Below the pieces are notes generated by a model, which saw nothing but the letters and a program-made list of their open reading frames with translations, was not told where the DNA came from and searched no databases. A program made the position numbers and the translations under genes. Shown here one piece after another: positions 28,728 through 37,038 of a stretch of 64,000 bases of DNA (its first letter is position 1; each line of letters begins with the position of its first letter). The stretch lies in NCBI RefSeq assembly GCF_014841135.1, contig NZ_JACYTN010000001.1, positions 124,001 through 188,000 on the forward strand, given 5' to 3'. The DNA is from Paenibacillus arenosi (GTDB lineage Bacteria; Bacillota; Bacilli; Paenibacillales; Paenibacillaceae).

Positions 28728-29465
28728 TTATGTCACGATCGTATATACGTGATGAGGCTCTACGAATGGCATCAAGCCTGTTCGTCCTTCCCACTCCGAT
28801 CGTTCATCTCCATAATGCATTAATGAAATAATTGATTGAATAGCAGGTGGAAGGGATAGTAATTCTGTTATGGTTGCATGTACCTCGCCTGCTCCAACAA
28901 GCTGGCAATCATGCCAAATCGAGGAAACCCCCTGTTGTACGAGTTGTTCTAGCAGTTGAGGCTGGAAGCGCATATCCGCACTGTAGAAAAAAGTCTCATT
29001 TACTAATAAAGAATAACTGGACTTATTCGGAATATGCGGGGTTTGGATAAGACGGATAGAACATTCATCGTCAATGACATAGCTTGTATCTGGTACGAGC
29101 GGTTGTACATCAAATACGTCTTCTAAGCATTCTAGTCCAGGCTGACTCATCCCGCCTTTTAAAGTATGCTCCCACAACGGCTCTACGAGTGTATTTGCTA
29201 TGTACAGCTTAGGCTTACGTTTATACCGAAACATCATTTGAAACCCATATTCTTCAAGTCCGCCAACGTGATCCCCGTGTAGATGCGTAATAATGGCCCC
29301 GTCTAGTTGATCGAATGTTAGTCCTAATTGGTGCAAGGCTAGAGGAGCTGTAATTCCGCAATCTATGAACAACTTCGTAGAGGAAGTGCTAATGATCCCA
29401 TTATTGTTGGCATATTGCTTAGCGAAGGCGCTCCCGGTTCCGAGCATTTGCAGCTTAACAGTCAT
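28728..29465 (-). CDS. MBL-fold metallo-hydrolase
   Basis: 245 residues. TLGTGSAFA-like opening (MLGTGSAFAKQYANNNG), metal ligands THLHGDHVGG (HxHxDH), HIPN histidine, SADMRF aspartate and a final MHYGDE histidine make a complete metallo-beta-lactamase fold of the RNase Z/YycJ-like or phosphodiesterase type. The substrate cannot be told. ATG 29465 has AGGAGG 7 nt upstream on the minus strand; an upstream ATG 21 bp earlier lacks a ribosome site. It converges with helD across the 28622-28674 terminator. Confidence 0.85.
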   Translation of the reverse strand: MTVKLQMLGTGSAFAKQYANNNGIISTSSTKLFIDCGITAPLALHQLGLTFDQLDGAIITHLHGDHVGGLEEYGFQMMFRYKRKPKLYIANTLVEPLWEHTLKGGMSQPGLECLEDVFDVQPLVPDTSYVIDDECSIRLIQTPHIPNKSSYSLLVNETFFYSADMRFQPQLLEQLVQQGVSSIWHDCQLVGAGEVHATITELLSLPPAIQSIISLMHYGDERSEWEGRTGLMPFVEPHHVYTIVT

Positions 29466-29666
29466 ATATAGTCCTCCTATGTACAAGCCAATTCGACAAT
29501 ATTTCTAATGTATCATGAGCTAGGTTAGCACACAAGCGAACGTATTCTAGCATGAATATGATAGTTCATAGAGAAGTGGATAGTTCTTGTTTCAAGTGAA
29601 ACGACATCATAAAAGGAGTGGATCATTTACAGGAGTTAAGCAGGTAAGGAAGGAGGGACAACGCGC

Positions 29667-30440
29667 ATGAAAATGGTGTGGAAAGGAAATGAGTACACCA
29701 ATAGTAGCTCTCGCAAGGGACAAGTTCCTTCAATCATTGTTGATCATATTTCTGCTGGCACGATGTCCAGTATGGATTCATGGTTTACAAGTCCAAACAA
29801 TAAAGTCTCTTCTGCTCATTTTGGTATTTCAAAGCGAGGAGATATTCATCAATATGTGGCGATTGAACAAGCGGCATGGGCACAAGGTATTGCTTTGGAC
29901 AAGATACCGAACGCTTTGTCACCGGTTGTACGTAGTAAGCCTTACAATCCTAATCAGTATGCGGTTTCTATTGAGCATGAAGGAATGGATGGGGATCTGA
30001 CGGAAGAGCAGTTTCAGGCTTCGGTACGGTTGCATCGCTATATTCGGGATTATGTGAAGCGGGAATATGGTCATGAAATACGATTAAATCGCAATTATGT
30101 TATCGGTCATTTTCAAGTTGATCCTGTTCGTAAAGCGAACTGCCCTGGGCCGAAGTTTCCTTGGACACGACTGTATGAAGAGTTAGCAAAATCGGATGAG
30201 GAGGAGAAAAAAATGCAGGAGCTGAGAAATGAGGTGAATGAGTTAAAAAACAAATTGGTAGTAGCAGAACAGCGAATCAAGCAACTGGAACAAGCAAATA
30301 GTCTTGCGGAAATACCAACTTGGGCAAAGTCAAGTATGGACAAGGCTGTTCGTAGCGGAATTGTTCGTGACCCGGAGCACGCCTCTTTAGATGTATATCG
30401 ACTGATCGTCATTCTCGATCGTCTGAATTTGATAAAATGA
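29667..30440 (+). CDS. N-acetylmuramoyl-L-alanine amidase (Amidase_2)
   Basis: 257 residues. The N-terminal catalytic domain has IIVDHISAGTM (zinc His), SAHFGISKRGDIHQYV, SIEHEGMDG and HFQVDPVRKANCPGP with the final ligands, typical of phage-type and sporulation amidases. From about residue 172 there is a coiled coil (EEEKKMQELRNEVNELK, in part), then a short helical C-terminal domain (WAKSSMDKAVRSGIV) with SLH-like character. There is no signal peptide, so it is either an endolysin-like protein released by a holin or lysis, or exported some other way. ATG follows AAGGAGGG by 9 nt. No phage genes surround it. Confidence 0.88.
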   Translation: MKMVWKGNEYTNSSSRKGQVPSIIVDHISAGTMSSMDSWFTSPNNKVSSAHFGISKRGDIHQYVAIEQAAWAQGIALDKIPNALSPVVRSKPYNPNQYAVSIEHEGMDGDLTEEQFQASVRLHRYIRDYVKREYGHEIRLNRNYVIGHFQVDPVRKANCPGPKFPWTRLYEELAKSDEEEKKMQELRNEVNELKNKLVVAEQRIKQLEQANSLAEIPTWAKSSMDKAVRSGIVRDPEHASLDVYRLIVILDRLNLIK

Positions 30441-30548
30441 TCAGGTCGTTGTAAAATGAAAAGTTACAATTCTGTTATTATTTCTAGCGCAACTCTCCTG
30501 TAAAAGTAGAGTATACATTTACATCAAAGCAGTTGGGGGTTAACAGAA

Positions 30549-31115
30549 ATGAAATGCAGGAGAATTGCTGCACTTGTACTAGCAGGGATGATGTTCGGTG
30601 GAACACTACTATCTGCAGTACCTGCGCACGCTGAAGCTGATAACATGCGTGTTACTTTAAATGGCGAGGCGTTAGCTGACGGAGGATACATCATTGACGG
30701 CAAGACTTATGTCTCTGTGCGTCAACTGCAGGATGCGTTACAAGCATTCGTACATTTCGACGAGAAAACAAAAAAATTATATGTGGAGAAGCCTAATGTT
30801 CACATGCTTCTTTTCCAAGGGAAGAATCCTTTTGGCAAAGTAGAGACAGGTCGTACTTCTTTCTCTGCACTCGTTCAAGTTGATAGCTTGAAGACAGAGG
30901 TAGATGCTATTCGATTGACAATTACCGATCCAAAGGGAAATACGTCAACGATTCAGGAGAAGGAACTTAAAGGGAAGGATAACTTCTGGTTCCGCTCTGA
31001 GGAATATAAGTATGATTTTAAGTCTAAAGGTGTATATACAATTAATTGCTATATGAGAAAGAAGAATGAAGATTTTACACTCTTGTCTCAGATCAAAGTG
31101 GAAGCTATAAAATAA
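30549..31115 (+). CDS. Secreted protein with copper amine oxidase N-terminal-like stalk domain
   Basis: 188 residues. Signal peptide 1-27 with cleavage after AHA. Residues about 33-76 (RVTLNGEALADGGYIIDGKTYVSVRQL in part, then FDEKTKKLYVEK) match the beta-stalk domain common in secreted Paenibacillus proteins. The remaining half is a beta-rich domain (VDSLKTEVDAIRLTITDPKGN) of unknown role. SD GGGGGT precedes ATG. It is monocistronic. Probably a cell-wall-associated protein; function unknown. Confidence 0.8.
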   Translation: MKCRRIAALVLAGMMFGGTLLSAVPAHAEADNMRVTLNGEALADGGYIIDGKTYVSVRQLQDALQAFVHFDEKTKKLYVEKPNVHMLLFQGKNPFGKVETGRTSFSALVQVDSLKTEVDAIRLTITDPKGNTSTIQEKELKGKDNFWFRSEEYKYDFKSKGVYTINCYMRKKNEDFTLLSQIKVEAIK

Positions 31116-31166
31116 AACAAACCATCATTTCAATTTTACATAATATTGTACATGCACTCCTCCGCG

Positions 31167-31195
31167 TTGACCTGTTGACTATAACGTGATACGAT
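31167..31195 (+). promoter_or_regulatory. Candidate promoter of the DUF1292 gene
   Basis: TTGACC (31167-31172), 17-bp spacer, TACGAT (31190-31195), 42 bp before the start codon. Confidence 0.45.
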
Positions 31196-31237
31196 ACGGT
31201 AGTATTACACTACTTGTACTAAAAGGAGACCCGCATA

Positions 31238-31549
31238 ATGAGCGAACATAAACATGACTGCGGCTGTGGTCACGACCATGACCACGATCATTCTCATGAA
31301 GAGATCATTGTAACGTTAATTGATGACGAAGGCAAAGAAGTAGAAATGGTTCTTGTCGAGACATTTAACGTAGAAGATCAACTATACGCGCTTCTTCTTG
31401 AGCGCAACAACCTTGAAGCTGACGGTGCTATCTTCCGTATGGACGAAGATGAAGAGGGCATGGCTCTTAACCCGATTGAAGATGATGCTGAGTGGGATCG
31501 TGTTCAGCAAGCATATCAAGAGTTGCTAATTGACGAAGATCAAATGTAA
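31238..31549 (+). CDS. DUF1292 (YrzB-like) protein with His-rich N-terminus
   Basis: 103 residues, highly acidic. Residues 3-21 hold a histidine/aspartate/cysteine cluster (HKHDCGCGHDHDHDHSH), a likely metal-binding tail. The DUF1292 core follows: IIVTLIDDEGKEVEMVLVETF and YALLLE, then DEDEEGMALNPIEDDAEWDRV. Standard YrzB lacks so marked a His tail. AAAGGAGA lies 8-9 nt before ATG. Monocistronic with promoter and terminator. The role of the family is unknown; YrzB often sits with yrrK/yrzL, not so here. Confidence 0.85.
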   Translation: MSEHKHDCGCGHDHDHDHSHEEIIVTLIDDEGKEVEMVLVETFNVEDQLYALLLERNNLEADGAIFRMDEDEEGMALNPIEDDAEWDRVQQAYQELLIDEDQM

Positions 31550-31558
31550 TATTTGATG

Positions 31559-31595
31559 AACAAAGCTCCAAGGCGACTTGGGGCTTTGTTTTATT
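31559..31595 (+). terminator. Terminator of the DUF1292 gene
   Basis: CAAAGCTCCAAG (31561-31572), loop GCGA, CTTGGGGCTTTG (31577-31588), then TTTTATTTTG. Confidence 0.85.
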
Positions 31596-31774
31596 TTGTT
31601 TCTCAAAAAATAGGACTTTACTAAAATGGAAAATACAGTATAAAATAAAAGCTGTTACGAATGTGTCTTTCCTCGCTCGACCTCGTTTCATGCGCTGTAA
31701 TGTAGAAATGATGCTCTCACAACTATCCATTCTAAATACGAAATCGCTCAACATAAGTAATTAAAGAGGGTATA

Positions 31775-33514
31775 TTGATGAAGAAAAGCTCAAAGATGGT
31801 TACCATTGTGGCGCTATTGATGTTATTTCTGCTGTCCATTAATCATATTTTTTATTATTACTCCGCGAAAAATGCACTGCTTTCGAGTAATCAAGAACGG
31901 ATGGAGCTTGTTTCTCGTCATATTCTGTATATGATCGAGTACTCGCAACAAGTAGCTAATCATTCGGAGAATTTGATGGCTGATAGCTTGCGAATGGCGG
32001 CCATTGCAGCAAAGCTTAAGTTACCTCGCAAGCTTGAGGATGTAACAAATGAGCAGCTTATTGAACTGACGCATGAATTAGGTATCTCTCATTTAACGCT
32101 CTTCCAGCGAGTCGGCAATTCCATTAAAGGCTTGCGCTCCTCTAATCCGATGGAACGAAATTTATCAACTGATAATTTTGCATTCTGGCTAAAGGCCTTC
32201 CAGCAATTATTTGAATCTCATAACGTTACAATTGATGAAGGCTATCGCAAGCCAAATTATTGGTCAGGTCCTCTTGATGTCACTTCTTCTGATCCTTCAC
32301 AGCTGAACAAGCTAGGTTACTACTATGACGGAACAACAGACTATATGATTAATGCTTATTATCGAGAACGATATTTAGAGTCGCATCATGCAGTCGTCGA
32401 TAATGACAAGTACATAACTCGCATGCGTACGGAAAATCCGTTTTTAGTAGAGATTACTGGGTATAATCCAACTCGATTCGGGAAACCGCCAGTTATATTG
32501 AGACAGAATAACTGGGATATTAATCCATACCCGGAGCGGCCTATTTATTTTGGTGAACGTAGATTCGTGGCAAAAGATGATGAGCGCTACGTGAGGCAAG
32601 CTTATGAGGAGAAGAAAACAGTTCATGTTCAATTGAAATTAAACGAAAAAAAGGTGTTAAAAAGCTTTATCCCAACAGAAGCTAGCTTTCCCCTTGTTCT
32701 CGGAATTGTTTCCGATTACGAAGTCATTCAACATAAGCTAGATGAGGAAATTCGTAAAATAATTATTGATTTGGGGACGTCAGCTTTAGTTAGCTTCGCG
32801 GTTGTTTTATTGGTATATAGAAAGTTAATCAAGTCTAAGCTACTTGTGGTTGCATCAGCTGAAAAAATGTATTTGGATAATTTGAATAGTTTATACACTA
32901 CGATTCATGGATTGAAGCATGATTTTCTTAATATTGTTAATGTGATTCATACGTATGTTAGACAGGGTCGATATGAAGAATTAAAGCAAGTATCAGAGGC
33001 TTTAGTTGGTGAGGTTGTTGAAATCCAAGAAATGATTAAAACCGGAGATCCTACGCTAGCTGCCATTGTACAGTTTGCGCTAAGCCAGTCTATTGCAAGG
33101 AAAGTTAATTTTGAGCATGACATTGCTTCTATACAATTGCTTAGGCAGGAAGGTGAAAAATCATTGGATCTCATTCGAATCTCAACGAATTTGCTTACAA
33201 ATGCTTTCGATGAAACGACACAGTTGCCTATAGAGCAGCGCAGCGTCAGAATAAGCATCTGGGTTAAAGAAAGTTGGCTGTACTTTAAGGTGTTTAATAC
33301 AGGTAGGATATTAGAATCGGAAGAACTGCCTGAATTGATTCGTGAAGGGTTCACGAGAAAGCCGTCACGCCAAGGATTAGGACTACATGTGGTCAGTCAA
33401 TTGCTTGTTAAGCATAAAGGGATGTTGTGGGTCGAGAAACCAAGCAGTGATGGGGTAAAAGGGACTACATTTGCCTTCAAGATGAAATTTTCATCACAGG
33501 ATGGGGAGTCATGA
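31775..33514 (+). CDS. Membrane sensor histidine kinase (SpoOB/GHKL type)
   Basis: 579 residues. TM1 about 8-29, an extracellular sensor region of about 300 residues (30-330) without a recognised fold, TM2 about 333-352, a dimerisation helix with likely phosphoacceptor His382 in IHGLKHDFLNIVNVI, and a GHKL ATPase domain (NLLTNAFDE N-box; RQGLGLHVVSQLL G2). The HDFLN context is typical of kinases that pair with LytTR regulators and with DcuS/CitA, not HisKA ones. The next gene overlaps by 4 bp and encodes a LytTR regulator. Base composition is more AT-rich than the surrounding genes. The signal is unknown. Confidence 0.85.
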   Translation: MMKKSSKMVTIVALLMLFLLSINHIFYYYSAKNALLSSNQERMELVSRHILYMIEYSQQVANHSENLMADSLRMAAIAAKLKLPRKLEDVTNEQLIELTHELGISHLTLFQRVGNSIKGLRSSNPMERNLSTDNFAFWLKAFQQLFESHNVTIDEGYRKPNYWSGPLDVTSSDPSQLNKLGYYYDGTTDYMINAYYRERYLESHHAVVDNDKYITRMRTENPFLVEITGYNPTRFGKPPVILRQNNWDINPYPERPIYFGERRFVAKDDERYVRQAYEEKKTVHVQLKLNEKKVLKSFIPTEASFPLVLGIVSDYEVIQHKLDEEIRKIIIDLGTSALVSFAVVLLVYRKLIKSKLLVVASAEKMYLDNLNSLYTTIHGLKHDFLNIVNVIHTYVRQGRYEELKQVSEALVGEVVEIQEMIKTGDPTLAAIVQFALSQSIARKVNFEHDIASIQLLRQEGEKSLDLIRISTNLLTNAFDETTQLPIEQRSVRISIWVKESWLYFKVFNTGRILESEELPELIREGFTRKPSRQGLGLHVVSQLLVKHKGMLWVEKPSSDGVKGTTFAFKMKFSSQDGES

Positions 33515-34320
33515 TGTTAGCAAAAACAGTTGCGAATCCAACATTTACTGCAATTATTGCGGAAGATCATTTAGCGCAAACTGAGATGCTTATTAGCCTT
33601 GCAGAGGGGTGCGGAATTGCCGTTGTTGATACCGTTTCAACGGGGGCGAAGTTGATCCAATCGTATGTACGCTACGTACCAGATATCATTATTACTGATA
33701 TTGGGCTGAAGCAATCTTCAGGGCTTGATGCATGTCGTGAGCTAAAGCATCAAGGCTATGATCCGTTTATTATTGTCGTCACAGGCATCATGGATGTACG
33801 AATGGCTGAGCAGAGCTTTGAACTTGATTCACTATCTTATTTGGTCAAGCCTGTTACAGAAGAACGATTTAAGAAAAGTATTCAAAAAGTGATGGAGCGC
33901 ATGGATAATCGATTACGCTTATCTTCACCATATTTGTCCAATGGACAATTACTTACATGCCGACAAAAAATTTATGATGTTGATGGGAGTGTCATTTTTC
34001 GTGATATCCATCTTAATGAGGAGCATATTGTATACATAACGAAAGACGGAAAAGAAACGACGATTACGCTAATGTACAATAATGTGGGTCACATGATAAG
34101 GTCGACATCCTCATTAAAGCAACTTAACGAGCTATCAACTGAACATATTTTTCAAGCGAACAAAAGCCAGCTCGTTAATGTAAAGTTCATTCAACAAGTA
34201 TGTGCAGACCTAGTTACGTATGGAAACTATGAAATTATACTGCACGGTGTTCAGGAAACGGTGACATTAAGTCGCAATTGCGTTGTTTATTTTGAGCGTG
34301 CAAGTACAATTATAAAATGA
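33511..34320 (+). CDS. LytTR-family response regulator
   Basis: 269 residues. Receiver domain with IIAEDH, phosphoacceptor Asp63 in PDIIITDIGLKQ, VVTG and the conserved Lys in YLVKPV; then a LytTR DNA-binding domain about 165-265 with FQANKSQLVNVKFIQQV. ATG 33511 overlaps the kinase stop (ATGA); ATG 33514 is an alternative with better spacing from GGGGAG. LytTR regulators usually activate exported peptide or exoprotein genes; the next gene encodes a small secreted protein. Confidence 0.88.
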   Translation: MMLAKTVANPTFTAIIAEDHLAQTEMLISLAEGCGIAVVDTVSTGAKLIQSYVRYVPDIIITDIGLKQSSGLDACRELKHQGYDPFIIVVTGIMDVRMAEQSFELDSLSYLVKPVTEERFKKSIQKVMERMDNRLRLSSPYLSNGQLLTCRQKIYDVDGSVIFRDIHLNEEHIVYITKDGKETTITLMYNNVGHMIRSTSSLKQLNELSTEHIFQANKSQLVNVKFIQQVCADLVTYGNYEIILHGVQETVTLSRNCVVYFERASTIIK

Positions 34321-34720
34321 AATAATAGATTCTGCATGTCGGTTCGCTATTGGCTAAAACTTTGCTAGTAAACTAAACAGGGTGTTTCTTAAGTTGTATA
34401 CATGACTTAAGGAACACCCTTCTATATGTTATAGCAATAACTGCAACATATTTAATTTATTTAGGACTTCATTCTTAATGATAGTAACTTTTTCAGCTTT
34501 TAACAAGGTAGAACTAGTTTTGATTTAGATTCAGACAAAAAATCTAAAAATTCAACAATTTCTGTACAGGAAAATCCGTTATTTTAGCCACACTAGCTTG
34601 AATTACAAAATTACCGTTTAGTTGTTTTAAAGTAATGATACTTCCACTGAAATTATGTAGGAAACATAATTTGTCTATGTGGAACTCTCAATTGATTCTA
34701 GAAAGAAGAGGAGATGTGTA
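34321..34720. other. 400-bp AT-rich region between LytTR regulator and secreted-protein gene
   Basis: A long hairpin (about 34379-34420: GGGTGTT-CTTAAGT with ACTTAAG-AACACCC, then TTCT) probably terminates the regulator transcript. ACCGTTTAG (34613-34621) fits the LytTR half-site pattern fully, and TCCGTTATT (34575-34583) fits 8 of 9, but their 38-bp separation is not the usual 21-23 bp. No gene is seen. Confidence 0.45.
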
Positions 34721-35158
34721 ATGAGAAAAAAGTTTAGTGTGTTGAGTTTGGTCCTTGTACTTTGTTTCATGGTGTTTGGACAAGTTGCTTCAGCAAATAC
34801 TACTGTTGCAACGTGGAACACAAATTTGTACCCAGGTGAAAGTATTCAAACAGCATCATTCTATGTTACGGGAAATTACATTAATGTTACCTTCGAAGCA
34901 CAACATTATTATTCATCTAGAAATGCGAAGAAAATCCCAGATGTTAATTACACCTTGTATAAAAAAGGTGCAACGCCTGCTCAAGATAAGAAAGTGGGTT
35001 CCTCTTATAGCTTCCATTGGTATCAACTCGAAAGTCATGAGCCACACCATACTACCTTTAGAAATTTAGAGCCAAACCAGACCTATTATCTTGTCGTTGC
35101 CAAAAGAACGACTGGTCTTGATGATGGTGCACATGTGAAAGGGAAGGTTTCGTTCTAA
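34721..35158 (+). CDS. Small secreted protein, 145 aa, unknown function
   Basis: Signal peptide 1-26 (MRKKF, hydrophobic core, ASA-NTT cleavage). The mature part of about 119 residues is beta-rich: ATWNTNLYPGESIQTASFYV, then aromatic runs and a C-terminal NLEPNQTYYLVVAKRTTG that resembles fibronectin- or jelly-roll-like extracellular folds. No cysteine remains after the signal. ATG 34721 has GAGGAG upstream; an in-frame start 42 bp earlier is unsupported. Its position after a LytTR system suggests it is the output gene (inference). I do not recognise a family. Confidence 0.7.
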   Translation: MRKKFSVLSLVLVLCFMVFGQVASANTTVATWNTNLYPGESIQTASFYVTGNYINVTFEAQHYYSSRNAKKIPDVNYTLYKKGATPAQDKKVGSSYSFHWYQLESHEPHHTTFRNLEPNQTYYLVVAKRTTGLDDGAHVKGKVSF

Positions 35159-35231
35159 TATAATCGATTTTTAAAATGAGGACTGACTTGAAAGTTAATT
35201 AGACGCTCAAAGAATTAAAATGTAATACAAG

Positions 35232-35281
35232 AAAAAGGTCGAGTAAGGGATAAAACTAATCCCTACACTCGACCTTTTTTA
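35232..35281. terminator. Bidirectional terminator
   Basis: AAGGTCGAGT-AGGGAT pairs with ATCCCT-ACTCGACCTT; T-run on plus and AAAAAGG on the left arm. Serves the secreted-protein gene and the converging decarboxylase gene. Confidence 0.85.
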
Positions 35282-35341
35282 ACTTAAGGGCCATCTCACA
35301 TATAGTATATCCTATATATGGAACAGCACTAATTTTTATAT

Positions 35342-36841
35342 TTATTCAAATATTGCTTCTTCTTCGCGAATGACTTTTACATATTGAATATAACGATCTT
35401 CTGGTCCTTTGACTGGCAGACCGATCTCAACATGATCACGAATATAATCAATATTTTCCTGCGATATCACTTCACCTGGCAGCAAAATAGGAATACCTGG
35501 AGGGTAGACATATATAAATTCCGCAATAATGCGTCCAGCTGATTGTTCGAATGGAACAACTTCTGTATCCCCGTAGAACGCATCGCGCGGAATGAGTGAT
35601 AGCTGAGGGATTTCTGGAATTTTAACGACAAGTTCTTGTACTTCATTTCGCTCAAAATGTTCTTGCGATAGAACTTGAAGTGCATGGAGCAGAATGCCTA
35701 CGGATTCCTCTGAGTCTCCAGGTGTGACAAGACATAGAATGTTGTACATGTCACTCAGTTCAACTTCGAGGTTAAAACGATCGCGCAGCCAATTCTCCAC
35801 CTCATATCCTGTAATGCCAAGATGGCGTACATGGATAGTCAGTTTCGTTGCATCATAGCTATGTGTAGCTTCTCCGCCTAATATATCATCTCCGAAGCAA
35901 TACAGCCCTGGTATCTCATTGATGGCTTGTCTTGCTCCTTGTGCCAGCCTAATCGCTGTTTCTGCGATTTGATGCCCGTTCAACGCAAGGTTTCGACGAG
36001 ACGTATCTAACGAAGCAAGCAAAATATAGGACGTTGAAGTTGTAGTTAACATGCTAATAATCGTTTGGACACGATGCATATGGACGAGGCCATTTTTCGT
36101 GTTTACGTTTAATATGGAGCTCTGTGTCATAGAGCCCCCCAGCTTATGGACGCTTGTTGCTGCCATATCGGCACCGGCTTCCATAGCTGACATTGGCAAA
36201 TCCTCATGGAAATGAATGAGTACCCCATGTGCTTCATCGACAAGTACAGGTACATCATAGGAATGTGCGAGATCAACAATCTCTTTTAAATTGGCACAAA
36301 TGCCGAAATAAGTTGGATTGATGACTAACACTGCCTTGGCATCAGGATGTCTCTCCAAGGCGCGTCTCACGGAACGCGTTGTAATACCGTGATCGATCCC
36401 CAGGTTGGAGTCTCGTGCCGGAGATACGAATACCGGCTTAGCCCCAGCGAAAATAATCGCTGACATGATCGATTTATGCACATTGCGCGGAACAATAATT
36501 TTGTCTCCAGGAGCGCATACGGACATAATCATCGTCATGATAGCTCCACTTGTGCCTTGTACGCTGAACAGCGTATAATCGGCACCGAAGGCGTCAGCTG
36601 CTAGTTGCTGCGCTTCTGCAATTACACCAGTAGGCTGGTGCAAATCATCAAGGGGAGCAATGTTGATTAAATCTATAGAAAATGCTTGCTCACCGATGAA
36701 GTTACGGAATTGTTCATCTGCTCCTGCGCCTTTTTTGTGTCCAGGTATATGGAACTGAACAGGGTTGCGGGATGCATGATTCGTCAATGCTGTAAATAGT
36801 GGAGTTCGATGATGGTCCATCGCGGTCTCACAACCTTTCAT
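35342..36841 (-). CDS. Orn/Lys/Arg decarboxylase family protein (probable arginine decarboxylase)
   Basis: PLP enzyme of the aminotransferase-like fold type I group, 499 residues from the longest start. FHIPGHKKGAGAD at the N-terminus, GTSGAIMTMIMS, VLVDEAHGVLIHFH and the PLP-lysine motif SVHKLGGSMTQSS are intact, as is the C-terminal YPPGIPILLPGE. The shorter, wing-less form matches B. subtilis SpeA/YaaO. SpeA makes agmatine for polyamines; lysine or ornithine specificity cannot be excluded. The start may be the ATG at 36820 (MDHHRTPLF), which fits homologues better; neither start has a good ribosome site, and a hairpin (about 36850-36876) covers the AAGGTG upstream of the first. Confidence 0.85.
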   Translation of the reverse strand: MKGCETAMDHHRTPLFTALTNHASRNPVQFHIPGHKKGAGADEQFRNFIGEQAFSIDLINIAPLDDLHQPTGVIAEAQQLAADAFGADYTLFSVQGTSGAIMTMIMSVCAPGDKIIVPRNVHKSIMSAIIFAGAKPVFVSPARDSNLGIDHGITTRSVRRALERHPDAKAVLVINPTYFGICANLKEIVDLAHSYDVPVLVDEAHGVLIHFHEDLPMSAMEAGADMAATSVHKLGGSMTQSSILNVNTKNGLVHMHRVQTIISMLTTTSTSYILLASLDTSRRNLALNGHQIAETAIRLAQGARQAINEIPGLYCFGDDILGGEATHSYDATKLTIHVRHLGITGYEVENWLRDRFNLEVELSDMYNILCLVTPGDSEESVGILLHALQVLSQEHFERNEVQELVVKIPEIPQLSLIPRDAFYGDTEVVPFEQSAGRIIAEFIYVYPPGIPILLPGEVISQENIDYIRDHVEIGLPVKGPEDRYIQYVKVIREEEAIFE

Positions 36842-36849
36842 ATGGAAAT

Positions 36850-36876
36850 GCCGGTCACCTTAAATAGGTGACGGCT
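36850..36876 (-). promoter_or_regulatory. Hairpin upstream of the decarboxylase gene
   Basis: GCCGTCACCT and AGGTGACCGGC (minus strand) pair with a short loop; the 3' arm contains the AAGGTGA that could act as ribosome site. It could regulate translation start. Confidence 0.4.
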
Positions 36877-37038
36877 AAAAGAAACAAGGATTAGTTTAAC
36901 AAAAACCCCCCGGAATGCAAGAACAAATTACAACAGCAGTCGACGACATCGCTAGAAAGCAGTTCCGGTATATTCGAAGTTTGTTCATTTTGTTGCCATG
37001 AAAATTGTGGTACGATGGGATTTACGGAGGGAAAGTGT

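Noticed and set aside
34575-34621. LytTR operator as a firm call
   Set aside because: Half-sites are 38 bp apart instead of about 21-23 bp, so it is kept only as a weak candidate.
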